A DNA stretch of 64,000 nucleotides from Acanthacorydalis orientalis (GCA_034766995.1 CM068314.1:28281708-28345707); one strand, 5' to 3'. Shown: positions 36,668-49,848, counted from the first letter of the stretch. Notes: generated by a model not told the origin, from the letters alone. Program-made: numbers and translations.

Positions 36668-37884
36668 ATAAAATTTGGTTTTATAGCTCAACTATATCAT
36701 TACATTTTTGAAGAAACTTCTATACAACAATTAATATTTGAAGTCTTACAAAAGTTAAAAAATGACACCTAAATGTCAATACACCTACAGACACAACTTT
36801 TTTTTAAAAAAAAAGCGGATTAACTTACAATATTAAACAATAAAAGACTATATTTTAAGTTATTCGTTGAATGGAAATGTTAAGCAACGATTACTGAATA
36901 AAAATATTTATATAATTCTATTAAAACCGATTTCATGGATGATTAAAAATAATATTTATATTTTATGTTAAAAACAACAATATACAAAAATACTACAAAT
37001 TTAATATTGAACCACTGAATATTATTCTGTATTTTAATTGAGACAAATCAAAAATTTAACCAGTAATATGTTATTTCCTTTTAAATTAATGCTCATTGTA
37101 TTAATTATTCATTGATTTCCTGTAAACAGTCCACGTTTAAGCAGAGTTGATATAACGGAGTACCTTTTTGAATACCTACACTTTTACAAACAATTTACAT
37201 GAATTAATTAACTGAAATATTTCTAGATTTTCAAATTCACTCCTAGTAATAATATCGACGTTTAATCGAACATTTAAACATACAGACTTTTTATAAATTT
37301 CGTGATTTTCAAATAATTCATGTTTTCATAGAACTAATACACAAATGGCCATCGCTATCGAAAACCTACCGAATACTATTGTAATTAGTATTCAGTTTAA
37401 ACAGAATTTCTATCTTAAAAAAGATTTGATAGTTAATGCATTAATATAATTTTATACACAAAATTTTGCATAATAAAAAATTTTTATTATTACAATCAAC
37501 ACTTGTTCTACAAAACATATTGCTTTTATAGGTATAGATACAATAATGTGCATATCTTAAACATTTTTTAAAAAAAAGGAAAAAACGTATTTATACACTG
37601 AAATTTATTATAACTTATTTTAAAAACAAATAGAAATTTGTTAAACACGATTCTTCTTCGTAGTAATCTATATAGAAACGTAAAGCTTTAACAAACGTAA
37701 ATAGCTTTAACAAACGTAGACACCAGTGAATAAATATAAATAATAATCAGATTAGTTCTTTGAATTAACACGTAACGCAGTGATTATATTGCGGTATTTA
37801 TAAAACATTACAAAACATTTTTCATATAATTATTACAATAATTCAATATACACATATGACAGATGAGAGTGAAAAACCAATTTA

Positions 37885-38088
37885 CTAAAAAACTCCATTC
37901 TGTAAACATAGGCAGGGCGTAACGTCAAATTGCATTGTCTGAAGACTAGTTATCCATAGCGGCACCCTATATTGTATTCTTTTAATCCTCGCTGACGTCA
38001 ATGAACCCAGGTCTGTATATTGTCGACAAGTCTGTTTATGTGTGATTAGTTGTCGGCAAAAGGCACACTTGCGTACTAAGAGACTACA
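37885..38088 (-). CDS. candidate exon, 67 codons open, CxxC-containing
   Basis: On the minus strand a frame without in-frame ATG near its start is open for 67 codons to TAG at 37887-37885. A possible acceptor TGTAGTCTCTTAG has its AG at 38077-38076. The peptide starts KCAFCRQLITHKQTC (C-x2-C-x5-H-x3-C, near but not equal to a CCHC knuckle) and continues SLTSARIKRIQYRVPLW and FDVTPCLC. Other frames are closed, which favours coding over mere composition. Some words recur at 31.3 kb, so it could instead be an old interspersed repeat. Confidence 0.3.
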   Translation of the reverse strand, partial: CSLLVRKCAFCRQLITHKQTCRQYTDLGSLTSARIKRIQYRVPLWITSLQTMQFDVTPCLCLQNGVF

Positions 38089-38377
38089 CTAACGGAAATT
38101 ATAATCGTCACATTTGTTTTGCCAAATTTGTCTCTAGACACCGTACAACAACGATCAAATCGTGTGCATACATTTAATAACGGAATCATTGAGTACATAT
38201 ACAATTATATAAACACGACAGACCACTCTAGTATAATAATGGTGTAAGTTTTTACATCAAACACGGATAACAGAATATATTACATTTCTTAAAAACGGTT
38301 CGTAATTAAAATAAAAAAAAAAAAACACGTGAACTGAAACATTCAGAATTAAAATTGATTAACAATAACATTTTCTT

Positions 38378-38382
<5 letters not shown>

Positions 38383-38419
<37 letters not shown>
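38383..38419. repeat. (TA)n microsatellite
   Basis: About 37 bp of pure TA. Confidence 0.95.
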
Positions 38420-38422
<3 letters not shown>

Positions 38423-38651
38423 TGTAGATAAATACATTTCACTTCATAAGAGTTTAAATTACATTTTATTAAACACAACATAATATAGCATATTTTAATT
38501 TAAATCAAAAATAAGATATTAATTGTCAACCAACTTTAATATGTACATTCTTTATCGTTAATTCCTTTCTTGTAAAAATTACCTCTGGATTATCTTATAA
38601 GGCAATTTGAATTTACGAAATCGTTTTTCTGTAAAGCTCAGTCAAAAAGGG

Positions 38652-38743
38652 ACGACCTACTTTTATTCTTACAGCAACTAGAAGACAAAATTGAACAACT
38701 CATTATACTATAAGAAATTGAAAATTTAAGTAAAAGTAGGTGC
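38652..38743. repeat. short inverted repeat around an acceptor-like site
   Basis: ACCTACTTTTA (about 38655-38665) is inverted as TAAAAGTAGGT (about 38731-38741). Between them a good acceptor, TTTTATTCTTACAG, is followed by a 12-codon frame QLEDKIEQLIIL ending in TAA at 38711-38713. This might be a very short last exon, but 12 codons prove nothing. Confidence 0.3.
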
Positions 38744-38759
38744 TTTAAAAAAACCCTAC

Positions 38760-40900
38760 TTTATAAATACCCTTGCATATATACTTTCTTTAAAGTTAAA
38801 CACAACTTAATATTGAAACACCTCCATCTGCGAATTGATTTAATACACATGCTGAATAAGTATTTCAGTTGTATCTTCATATCAGAAAACTTAACTGTAC
38901 AGTAAATATATTTAAAACTGAATAGAATTATCTCTTATATTGGATTCCCATCATGTTAATATTTATCACAAATTGCGGTTTTGAAATTAGGTTTGGCGTG
39001 ACGCAGACTTTTTTACACGTACGTCAAACACTAGCTACTTCTTTACTTCCATTTATAATATTATGTCGTAACGGATTTTCGCGACAGTTATTTTAGTGTG
39101 GGAAGATGTTAAATATTTTACTGTGATAGTGTAATTATAATGATAATGTATCGTGTGTATAATTTAATTTCACACAAAATTCATTCTACAGAAACACAGT
39201 AAATGTTTCACTCGTACATAAAATATTTCAAATTTAGCGACAATTATTATCTTTAAAAAAATCTTACAGAAACTTGTCAAAGAGATTATCAAAATGATGT
39301 GCAATTAAGGGCACATTGCCACTCTATATCGTAAAAATGTATTACAACATAACCATCAAATTAACAAAAAAAACTGGCATTAATAAGAACAATTCCGTAA
39401 TTTTAATTAGTCTCGATAGCAGCATTTAGAACATACCACTATATACCTTTAGATCTGCATATCAACAATTACGATAAGCGGTCATAAATAAGAAACGAAA
39501 AAGAACTCAAGTTTCGATCAATCAAAAACATAATGAGTTACTTACGTATTTTACGTTGCCTATTATATTTTTCTAGAACAAGCGGCTTAAATTTCCAATA
39601 ATGAAATGGTAAAGAATTGAATTCAATGCGATTTATTTAACTGTAAACACTGTAGGACGTGCTATTTAATTTGACCTATGGAAAATGGCGCAATGCTGTC
39701 TAATACAAGTAATTGTATTATAATGCCTTCTAAAAAATATCGACCTACTTCTGTTGTATAGATGATTGGACGCATGAATTCAATAATTTACGCAGTAAAT
39801 TAAAAATTATTAGCAACGTACACAAAGGGCAGCAACTGTTTCTTTACTTATTATAAACTGCACAGGTCAACGGTTACTCGTTATTAATCAAATAGCATTT
39901 CTATAGATCCAAGTTAAATTTTAAAGATATGGTATGTGTGTGTGTTGTATAATCTATTAAATAAATACTATTTACTCTTAATGATTACAAATGCAAATAC
40001 TTTATATTTTTACATTAATAATATACACCCATATTTAATTACTTTCAATAATTATGATAAAACAAAATTTAAAAAAACTGTGTTTTAGATAAGCCCGAGC
40101 ATTGACATTTTTACATTAAACATCACTGATTTTATTAAACTGACTTGATTAAATTAATGTTTAGAAAAAAATCCGTACAAAAATCAATTTCAAACATCAA
40201 ATCACTGAAATAAAATTTATTTATTTCTACTACGACCGATATTCTAAATTCGTGATTTTAAGGTTACCATTTTTTCATAAAATAAATTATGACAAGAAAA
40301 ATATAAAATATCTCATCGTCCACTTCGAGTAACTTAATAAGACAAGATAAAAACTTGACTTTAACTTAAGAATGTCATTATTTCATAACTTATTTACTTT
40401 TTCATGCAAAAAATCGTAATATGAATTCAGTGGATTCAGTAATCAAACTTTATATACAATGTTTAAAGGTAATGTCACATAATATCTAAGAAAAAATTAA
40501 AGTAATGTTTATTTTTAAACGATTCGCATTCGTTACAAAACTGAAATCCATGGAACAGTGATTTCACAATTACACTAGCCTTGAAAAGGTGTAACACGAC
40601 GAAAATCACTTGTATGAATTTTAAACGATTTCGCATGAAATATGATTCATACATACATTACAATAGAAATGTGTTATTTTTAAAGTTTTGATACTTAAAT
40701 GAACTGCGAAATTACAAACACGATTGTAATTATATATTAACACAAAAGTAAAAAAATAATGTTTTTTATATTTGATTTACAATCATAACAATGCATTTAC
40801 ATGTATTAAATTATTTCATCTAACATTGTATAAAACAGAATGAACTTAATGGCTTTATATAAATATTTAAAAAAAAAAACACAAGACAATTTTATTTATT
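38760..40900. other. AT-rich stretch without supported genes
   Basis: Minor GC-richer pockets at 38990-39070 and 39640-39700 have no clear open frame or splice context. A TTTA tetranucleotide run ends it (about 40890-40920). Confidence 0.5.
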
Positions 40901-40941
40901 TATTTATTTATTTGTTTATATATATATATATATATATATAA
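40890..40941. repeat. (TTTA)n followed by (TA)n
   Basis: Five to six TTTA units pass into about 22 bp of TA. Confidence 0.9.
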
Positions 40942-41040
40942 TTCCATACTTGAAAAATAATAATTGCGATTAATTATTTGCCAATATTTCCAAACATAAA
41001 ATAATTATGAAATTATATTGACATCTTATTCAATATAATT

Positions 41041-41046
<6 letters not shown>

Positions 41047-41092
<46 letters not shown>
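41047..41092. repeat. (TA)n microsatellite
   Basis: About 46 bp of pure TA. Confidence 0.95.
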
Positions 41093-41095
<3 letters not shown>

Positions 41096-41279
41096 TTATA
41101 AAAATTCAAGTATGTATAATAATTACATAGTAAGTTCGATTGCAAATGAAGTGAAATATATAAAATATACATCAAATTTCACCACGTTATGACCTATATT
41201 TAATATTCAATGCAAACACAGATGTTTGATTAACGAACAGTTCATAAGAAGCAAATAAAAAAATCAACATGTAACTTTA

Positions 41280-41390
<111 letters not shown>

Positions 41391-41784
41391 GCGTATGATG
41401 TGTGTGAAATACAGAGAGATACAACATACTCATTTTATTGAGAAATAATTTTATCCGATATATGACTTCGATAGAAAATAAACATAAATGGGTACATTCT
41501 TTAACTATTTCTTATTTTTGAAAGACGCGGCCACTCTTAAGATTGGTAAACATTTACGTAAAAAGATGACAATAAACATTATCCACATTTACTGTTTATA
41601 CCTGTACATTCAGATCGTACTGAAGGATACTTCCAAATTTTCTTTCTATTCAGGAATGTAAATCTATTTCAAATAAAACTATCAATAACATCATCAATGC
41701 GATTTGAAAATATGACACTGCTCTAAATAATATTAACTAATCATAGTTTCTCAGACATTTATCAAAGGTTGTTCGCTATTTGGG

Positions 41785-41910
41785 TTACGAAAGGGCGGTA
41801 ATACGAATTAGTGGCCAATAGGTTGTCAAGTCATTCTTCTTCGGTGACACACTTTTTGACGTTTGTCGTTTGTGAATGATTTGTGACTTTTGCAGCAACG
41901 CAGCTACTGT
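41785..41910 (-). CDS. candidate exon in a GC-richer island
   Basis: On the minus strand 41 codons are open to TAA at 41787-41785. An acceptor-like CATATAAACAG (AG at 41908-41907) lies at the upstream edge. The peptide, including VAALLQKSQIIHKRQTSKSV and PKKNDLTTYWPLIRITALS, is basic and protein-like. There is no ATG. Other frames in the island close sooner. It could be an exon or a fragment of a mobile-element protein; unrecognised. Confidence 0.27.
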   Translation of the reverse strand, partial: TVAALLQKSQIIHKRQTSKSVSPKKNDLTTYWPLIRITALS

Positions 41911-42220
41911 TTATATGTAGGTTGCAGAAATTGAATTTTTACCTACACGATTTTGGAAGTCCTTGACCCGAGTCTGGACAAATGGATTATATTTATTTTG
42001 CGTAATGGATTAACAATATATAGCAACAACGTGCATTGTACATAAGCTTTCTGTCGGAATTATCATTTAATCCGCTTTTCATTCTAATAAAAATAATAAA
42101 CCCGATACAGATTTACACTTGTAATATAACTGTAATCAAATACGTAAAATGTACATGCACATTTCAAACTCTTTAATATAAACATAAATAAAGAGAAGCA
42201 TCGGATAAATAATCTATCTA

Positions 42221-42222
<2 letters not shown>

Positions 42223-42256
<34 letters not shown>
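42223..42256. repeat. (TCTA)n/(TA)n microsatellite
   Basis: Short CTAT tetranucleotide start, then about 34 bp of TA. Confidence 0.9.
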
Positions 42257-42258
<2 letters not shown>

Positions 42259-42393
42259 GACACGTGTGTAATAATAATAATAAATAAGAGTTCGAAGAAA
42301 ACTTCAAACAACTAATGCCTTAAGAAAAAATACACTTAAAAGTACAACGTTCAAGAACATTTCGAATACTTTTCTATGCTTTTTATTATTATA

Positions 42394-42507
<114 letters not shown>

Positions 42508-42812
42508 TTCTCTACAATAAAATTCTTTTTTTGGATTAGTTAAATCATTTGAAATAGGCCACAACATTGATAGTGAAATAATGAATATTGAATAAATAAT
42601 CAAATTTTGAACTTATTTATATAATTTTTACAGAATAATTATGTAGGAGAAAGAAAAACCACGTTTATAATCCATGATACTCGGTTATGAATTATTACAA
42701 AAATTGTAAAAATCAGATATTTCCTTTCTTGTCCTTACAGTTTGTACTCTACATCAGTCCAAAAGTACATTAGATTTACTCTTAATGTCTCTATTAAATT
42801 TAACGTGTGTAA

Positions 42813-43019
42813 TTATTTCAAAATACAATCGCACAGTAATTTGAAATTTGTGTAGGTTGTGCGTTTCATACGAAAATTTACATAGTATGTAGAATGTTGC
42901 TCTCGCCAAAATTCAATAGTTGTCAAATTGGAATCGCACGGTCGAAGAAAATACGGTTTAGTTGGAACAGGCGTAGGTTTAAAGTAAACGATTTCGTGTC
43001 GATTTTTTCTGAACACGCC
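42813..43019 (-). CDS. weak candidate exon
   Basis: On the minus strand 68 codons are open after TATACCGACAATAG to TAA at 42815-42813, including EIVYFKPTPVPTKPYFLRPC and TTIEFWREQHSTYYVNF. A Pro-rich stretch and two Trp/Arg-rich motifs are unusual for AT-driven translation. There is no in-frame ATG before residue 50. No family recognised. Confidence 0.23.
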   Translation of the reverse strand, partial: GVFRKNRHEIVYFKPTPVPTKPYFLRPCDSNLTTIEFWREQHSTYYVNFRMKRTTYTNFKLLCDCILK

Positions 43020-43099
43020 CTATTGTCGGTATATCGATTCCTAATTCGTACACATTTCTAAAAGTGACTCAGTTTCGAAGAAAGAGTTTTAAATTTCCT

Positions 43100-44340
43100 C
43101 TATGGTTAAGTAACATTTTCACAGAACCTATAAAGTGGAACATTTTTTTAACACTTTTTTTTAAATAAAATATGATGCTGTCATTTAATTTTAAAATTTA
43201 AGTCAAGTAATAATAACAGAATAAAATTTATTAAATATAAAATACGCGTATAAGGAATTTTCCTAAACATATTTCTTTTAAATTTTAATATTCATTATTT
43301 ACAAAAAATGTATTTATATCAATAAAAGTCGATATTATAGCAAAATCAATATAAAATTGAATTTACTTAAAAACCAATAAAAGTAACAGTAAACTGTAAA
43401 ACATTTAATAAAACTTTACGCAAATACATATAACAATTATTTATTTAGTCGTTACTTAATGTAGCATGTTTTCTCCACTATTTACACCTACACGACAATG
43501 TGTTGCAAATGTTCACGTGCTCAAACATATACCTTAAAACGGCAAGACTACAATTGGTTATAAATATATTTTCTTAACTTTAAACAACAATACGTGAATC
43601 ACAAAGCAGACATTTAATTGTAAGCACTTGTGCCTTGTTTTGAATTGATCAAAGGTCAAAACTACTTAAAACTAGAATCTAGTCAATGAAGAATTAATTT
43701 TCTAAATGAAGAAGTGTTTTTTATTCTATCATACTATTAATATAATCTTATAAAAAACAAATATATGTGTTTTTTTGTTAATATCTGATTTAAAATTTTT
43801 TTTTTGAAATAATTTTAAAATAAGTATTGAATTTGCAATTTTCAATATCTTTAATCAACATTCATACTTTGTTAAAAATAAGTGGATATATTTTTTAAGA
43901 TCACCAGCAATTCCAATTAGGATTTTAATTAACTATAGATCAATTATTATTCATCTTCATGAAATTAAACAAATTTTGTAAGTGAAAAACATTTTTAATA
44001 ATAAAATTAACTTGCTATAAAAGGATTATACGTTTTTTTTTAAAGTGAATTAATCAATTAACCACAAATATTTTTATTCAGTTCAAATGCCATAAAATGA
44101 CTGATTTTGATACTTCATTAATCACTTATCTGGTTTTCCCAGACTGAGACATAATAGTGTGTTATTTCGAAGTGTTCTATTTATATTCATATCAAATTTT
44201 AATGAACATTTTAAACATATTAATATTTTAAATGTAATGGAGGCATTTTATTTTGTTTAGAGAGAAAAAATAAGAAGATTTTAATACTCTTTTTTAAGTA
44301 CTTAAACATTCAACTTGTAGTATGAATAACCGCGACTATG
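43100..44340. other. AT-rich stretch without supported genes
   Basis: Nothing beyond AT-rich sequence with stops in all frames. Confidence 0.55.
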
Positions 44341-44364
44341 TTTGACATCACTTTCACAATATGC

Positions 44365-44369
<5 letters not shown>

Positions 44370-44431
<62 letters not shown>

Positions 44432-44478
44432 GATAAATAGATAGATAGACATAGATATATGAAGAGATATGCATTTAT

Positions 44479-44535
<57 letters not shown>
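44370..44535. repeat. cluster of (TA)n arrays with (GATA)n-like insert
   Basis: TA arrays at about 44370-44430 and 44481-44535 surround AGATAAATAGATAGATAGACATAGA. Confidence 0.95.
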
Positions 44536-44536
<1 letters not shown>

Positions 44537-44610
44537 TTTATAACAAATAAAATCCACATTATGTAAAATGTTACACCAACATAAAAGATGATACAAACAT
44601 CAAATATGTC

Positions 44611-44629
44611 GAGTAGGATGAGACATCCT
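44611..44629. repeat. perfect 8-bp hairpin, 3-base loop
   Basis: GTAGGATG-AGA-CATCCTAC. No T-run or gene context that would make it a terminator. Confidence 0.7.
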
Positions 44630-45439
44630 ACGAAATTAATAATACGTACTTCTGGAAATTGTAAGTATAAGGCGCTTAGCTATCGACGATTCACAATACA
44701 GGAAATTAATTCCACATAAATAATAGATTACACTGGATATGGAGTTTAATTTCTTATATTTTTTTTCGAATAAAATAAAAATATTAATGCAAATATACAT
44801 TTTATGTTTCACATTGTTTTTTTCTTAAACTAGAAGATATTAACATTACATTAACTACGGCCAAAATATCTGTTTACTAAGTATAAATATTAATTACATT
44901 TTGTTAAAAATCTTAAAGCATTGCGTATATAATGTTCGAACATTCAAAAAATATACAGCATTAACATTATATAATACTCGAAGTCTTGAAACGTAATATT
45001 TTTTTATTATTGTTATAAAGTAATATACATTTGACCTCATATTTAATAGTTTAAAAAAGGCTAATAATACTTTTATATCAATACAATTTCAAAATGTGCA
45101 AATGAATATTACACTTCAAACTATCATTATCCAATAAAATGTTAAAGTATATAATTACATTCATATATGGTTAAATTTTACTACTTAGTATATATATACC
45201 TTTAGCATATCTTAATTTAAAAAGGAAAAAATTAACTTACGAAAACACATTACGTATATTATTGTACTATAAAAAATAATTACTAGTTTTAATGTAAAAA
45301 GTCAAATATATTTACAAATCTTTAATGAAACTTGTAAATTGATTAAATGGCGAAAAAAGAATTAAATTACAGTAAATTTCAAGGTTTCTATACATATATA
45401 CATCCCTACATACATACATATTTATGTGCATGTGTGCAT

Positions 45440-45458
45440 ATATATATATATATATATA
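45440..45458. repeat. (TA)n microsatellite
   Basis: About 19 bp of TA. Confidence 0.85.
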
Positions 45459-45771
45459 AAGGAAGGATCATTAAAATTCGACAAATAAACTATATTTACA
45501 CTAATATCTCTTACATTTTAATTACAGGTGTGATTATGCTTTTCTCGTGAGATTCAAGATTATATAATATTCTTTTTCAATAATTCGATTAAATATTGCT
45601 TTTAGGCAAGTTTTATACTGTAGTTTAATTACTTTATTCGCACACGTGTGGTCGGAATAAGATTAAAATAAATATATGATGATAGATAATTCGTTTTCAT
45701 ACCTGAACAATTTTTTTCAGTTTTTACCTAAATCTCTCTTTCCTAACTAATTTTCTTGCATACGATTAAAT

Positions 45772-45774
<3 letters not shown>

Positions 45775-45811
<37 letters not shown>
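45775..45811. repeat. (TA)n microsatellite
   Basis: About 37 bp of TA. Confidence 0.95.
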
Positions 45812-45813
<2 letters not shown>

Positions 45814-46423
45814 CGATTTAAATTATTTATTTCTAACTTTAGTCCTAGAGTTTAGATTTTAAAATCTAGAATTTATTTAGGGAGGAATGAGTATTTTCAT
45901 GAAAAAGTGTCACTAGTTGACAATTAAAATCAAAATGACGTGCTTTATTGTTTAAAAACCTTAAAACCTAAAAAATGCAATGTTTAATAATGAAATTAGA
46001 AGAAAAAATTTAAATCGTATTATATTTTTAACATTCAGTAAAACTTTTTTACATAATTATTTCATCAATTCTGTATTAAAAACAAAACTAACTGAATACA
46101 TTTCATTAAACTATATTTAAATTTTTATCTTAAAAATGATTGCAACATTTCATTTATATTGACTATTCAAAGAGAATACAAAAACTTTATCAATTATCAC
46201 GTTTCACAAGATTGTAATTTATCTACGCAAATTGGAACAACTGTCAATGTTACTTTATTGATAATGACAACTATAATCAAAATTTACGCAAATTCAAATG
46301 ATACAATATCTATGTTAATACTTTGTTTTCTCTCTCGGATGTTTAGTTTCATATTGTTCCCATTTATTTGTTCTATAAACATAACACTAACTACAACTTT
46401 AAATATGAAATAGTTCTTTGTTC

Positions 46424-46424
<1 letters not shown>

Positions 46425-46482
<58 letters not shown>
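46425..46482. repeat. (TA)n microsatellite
   Basis: About 57 bp of pure TA. Confidence 0.95.
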
Positions 46483-46487
<5 letters not shown>

Positions 46488-46728
46488 GAGTATTAATTGC
46501 AATTAAACGTGAGAATTTCAATTACCATAGTAGGTTAATTCATATTAAAACAATTATCATGTTGTTGTCAAATGTCAAGAATTATTAGAAAGTAGTTTAA
46601 TAAGCTTTTTCTGTTACTATCTCAATAGCTTTGTTTAAAATATTCTTCTATATATCTTCATTTCCTTGCAAAACAAAGATTTAAATATCCTTTGTTCATC
46701 AAAAGATATACACTTTCCTCTCTTTATT

Positions 46729-46738
<10 letters not shown>

Positions 46739-46786
<48 letters not shown>
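46739..46786. repeat. (TA)n microsatellite
   Basis: About 48 bp of TA after CATACATACA. Confidence 0.95.
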
Positions 46787-46787
<1 letters not shown>

Positions 46788-47365
46788 CAGCCTAAAAAAT
46801 ATAAATAAACGAATCGATAAAAGTACCATAAAAATATATTTAAAATGTAATATATAAACAATAACACAATTATTCATTTAAAATGAAAAGAATTGGAACA
46901 GGTATTTATAAATTTCTAGTTAATGATTTAGTATCGAATCGTTTTTACATACTAAAATATATACCAGATATGTCAAACTATTTTGTTTCTGATAACAAAT
47001 GTAGTTTTTAAGTCAAGTCGAAACCCGTTTACTACTAATATTAAAAAATAAACGATTTGAAATGCTTATAACGAACATTAGACATAATTCTGTCTACCTA
47101 TAACATATATCACAATAATATATGTCGGAAAACAAGTGTCATTCCAAACAGAACATAGTACAATAGTTTGATGAAAAAAAATAAGGAGTTTTGTATTGGA
47201 AAGCCGTATTTTTGATATACCTGCTAAATACGCTTATACATAATTACTTGGCGTTTAATTACACTTTGTTTTACTTACCAATTTAGTGACGTTTTAAATA
47301 ATTTTAAGATTTGCCTTTTTGTTATTTACTTTGATAAAAGTACGAACTCTAACAATGAAACGGTG

Positions 47366-47366
<1 letters not shown>

Positions 47367-47431
<65 letters not shown>
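47367..47431. repeat. (TA)n microsatellite
   Basis: About 65 bp of pure TA, with a small satellite TA run at 47467-47480. Confidence 0.95.
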
Positions 47432-47433
<2 letters not shown>

Positions 47434-47649
47434 CAAACACGTATTTATAAGTGTGTGTGGGTATGTATATATATATATATTAATCTTAAGTGAAAGCAAC
47501 TAATTAATTTTCATTTTACAATAGTATACTAACATTAAAAATAGTATATTTTTATACTCTTTCTTAGTGACCTCATTTAATCTTAAATTTCAAATCTTTC
47601 AATAATAGACAATAAAAAACACTATAAATAGTTACCAAAATAAACGAAA

Positions 47650-47990
47650 TATATAATCAATTTACATGACGCCAGCTGACAGAATACAAAACAGTCAACG
47701 TAGGTTGGCATTGTAATTTTTAAATAAAGGTGCTACTAGCGCTATAATGTGGCGTTAAGAAAACATTACTTTTTTGCTTTTACAATATGTGTATACGGAA
47801 TGTACACAATATTCAATATGAACCTTTTTGATGCATTTTATTAGACACAAACCACGATTTTCACACTTCCTAAATGGGCTATGCAAAAAATAAATCAAAT
47901 TACAGGTTGTACATTATAATTATGTCTGCGCCATTTTCGTCTAGTCGTAAACAATTACACATCGCACTTAAATTTTAATAATATGCGTGG
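47650..47990. other. GC-richer pocket with two tiny ATG frames
   Basis: ATG-led frames of 16 codons (MTPADRIQNSQRRLAL, from 47666) and 18 codons (MSAPFSSSRKQLHIALKF, from about 47921) occur here, with GTGCTACTAGCGCTATAATG between them. Too short to call genes; possibly remnants of exons or of a conserved element. Confidence 0.2.
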
Positions 47991-47999
47991 TCCACTTAT

Positions 48000-49270
48000 A
48001 TTATAATAGTGCGTTGATCTATATTCATTAAATATATATGTAAGAAAACTTAAAATACTTCTGGACCGTTAAGAGTTAAAAGGTACCAGAAAGGTCAATG
48101 TATAAAAATAATAAAAAAAATATTAGAAATTTGTAAGAAATAAATCTGGATGGTTAAAATTATTAAGAATTTGAAGAAGCATCTTCAATGGTAAGCTAAA
48201 AATAACTTGGAGATGATGACAAATACTTTAAATGGTACACAATTTTAACTTTTCGAAAAACCGAAAAAAGAAGATGTTTAAATTCCATCTCTATTTCTGA
48301 ACCTTCTCAGAATTAAAAAAAATAATCTTAGAATATGGAAATATACTGTACAAATTTAAAAAATAATACGTATCTACCACACTACTTAATAAAATATTCA
48401 ACTAAATACAATTATTAATAAAAGAAAGTAGAATAAATTATTTAAAATCTTTATGATCGAAATATAAACTGTACTGATCCTATGTATTATTATTGTAATG
48501 TGTTCTATTATTGTATTCTGTTCTTCAAGCAATGTTTACAAGTATAATTAATTTCGAAAATTCTTTCTTAATAAAATTATTAAAACATTTTTAAATGATT
48601 CTCATTACTCGTAATCGATAAGAATATTTCCAATATTCTCTGTTCTATTTCTAACTTATAATCGAATTTTATTGTCTAAAAATTAAATTATAGCTGCAAA
48701 CATTTTAACTAGAAAAAAAAACACTCAATATAAAGTAATTTTGCAGTATGAATATTATTTTATCTGTATAAAGGATTAAAGCATACAAATTATAAGTATT
48801 CTCTCTGACGTGATTACTTGAAATCATTATTATCAGTTTTATCAGTTTTATTCAATAAACACTTAACTAAGATTAATAATCAACTGAATAAATAATAATT
48901 TATTACAAAATATATACTTTTAAAACAAAATTGGTGCATATTTATTTAAATAACGTTACATTAATCAAATGAAATAATTTTACAAATTGTTAATCATCAT
49001 TCAAATATCCTGAAAAATATTATCAACTATTTACAATAAATGATTGTTAAATATACTTCTCACACTGAGCATAATTACGTAAGCACTTTATATAATAATA
49101 TAAAAATACACCAATGAATATCATTTATCACACAAAATATCAAAAATAATATACTGAACAACTACTTTAACTTACTTACAAACAATACGTATTGAATATT
49201 CTTACAATAATTCATATTACTGAAATTCTCTTCTATATGACTGAAAAGACACGACAAAATAAAATTCACT
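48000..49270. other. AT-rich stretch, presumed 3' flank of the minus-strand exon at 49280
   Basis: No other feature seen. Confidence 0.5.
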
Positions 49271-49279
49271 TTGAAATGC

Positions 49280-49430
49280 TTATTGTAAATTATTCATAGG
49301 TTGGCTGGTCGACAACAGATCGTAATACTCGAACATGTCTTCGGATATCCGTTTAGGTTTTTTTAAAGGTCGTTCGTCCGTTTCCGGTATATAGATGTTT
49401 TGTGGTGATGTTAACGGAATCAGTACCGGA
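49280..49430 (-). CDS. terminal coding exon of an unidentified minus-strand gene
   Basis: Best coding candidate here. On the minus strand, after TTATATTAAAGTAAACACAG (AG at 49432-49431), one base and 49 codons run to TAA at 49282-49280. The peptide runs PVLIPLTSPQNIYIPETDER, then PLKKPKRISEDMFEYYDLLS and TSQPMNNLQ. Codon composition has GC1 about equal to GC3 and GC2 lowest, as in real coding DNA, and contrasts sharply with flanking AT. KKPKR is a possible basic nuclear localisation motif followed by an acidic, aromatic tail, which fits a nuclear regulatory protein, but that is inference. The polypyrimidine tract is weak because a (TA)n array lies just upstream. Upstream exons are not identified. 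Confidence 0.52.
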
Positions 49431-49444
49431 CTGTGTTTACTTTA

Positions 49445-49447
<3 letters not shown>

Positions 49448-49525
<78 letters not shown>

Positions 49526-49526
49526 A
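49448..49526. repeat. compound (TA)n/(GA)n microsatellite
   Basis: About 60 bp of TA with one ACA break, then eight GA units. On the minus strand this is (TC)n(TA)n placed immediately upstream of the exon at 49280-49430, so it may act as its pyrimidine tract. Confidence 0.95.
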
Positions 49527-49815
49527 AAGCACGCGATTTTTTAAAATATTTTCTAGTAGTAATATTAACATGGAAGTTTTTTTACAAAACAAAAAAACTA
49601 GCGCTCAAGTATAATTCAACATTCTCTGTACTAAAAAGTACTTCACTTTAATAAGAAATAAACACTATTTTGAAGTAGAGATTTAAATATGCTTTGTTGT
49701 GACAATATTAATATATTAAATGGAGTAAATAAATGAAATATGTTTCATATACATGCGATGAGTTTTTATAAAAAGAATTAATATATAAAATTAAATCTTA
49801 TTAAAGAAATAAACA

Positions 49816-49818
<3 letters not shown>

Positions 49819-49848
<30 letters not shown>
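49819..49848. repeat. (TA)n microsatellite
   Basis: About 30 bp of TA. Confidence 0.95.
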
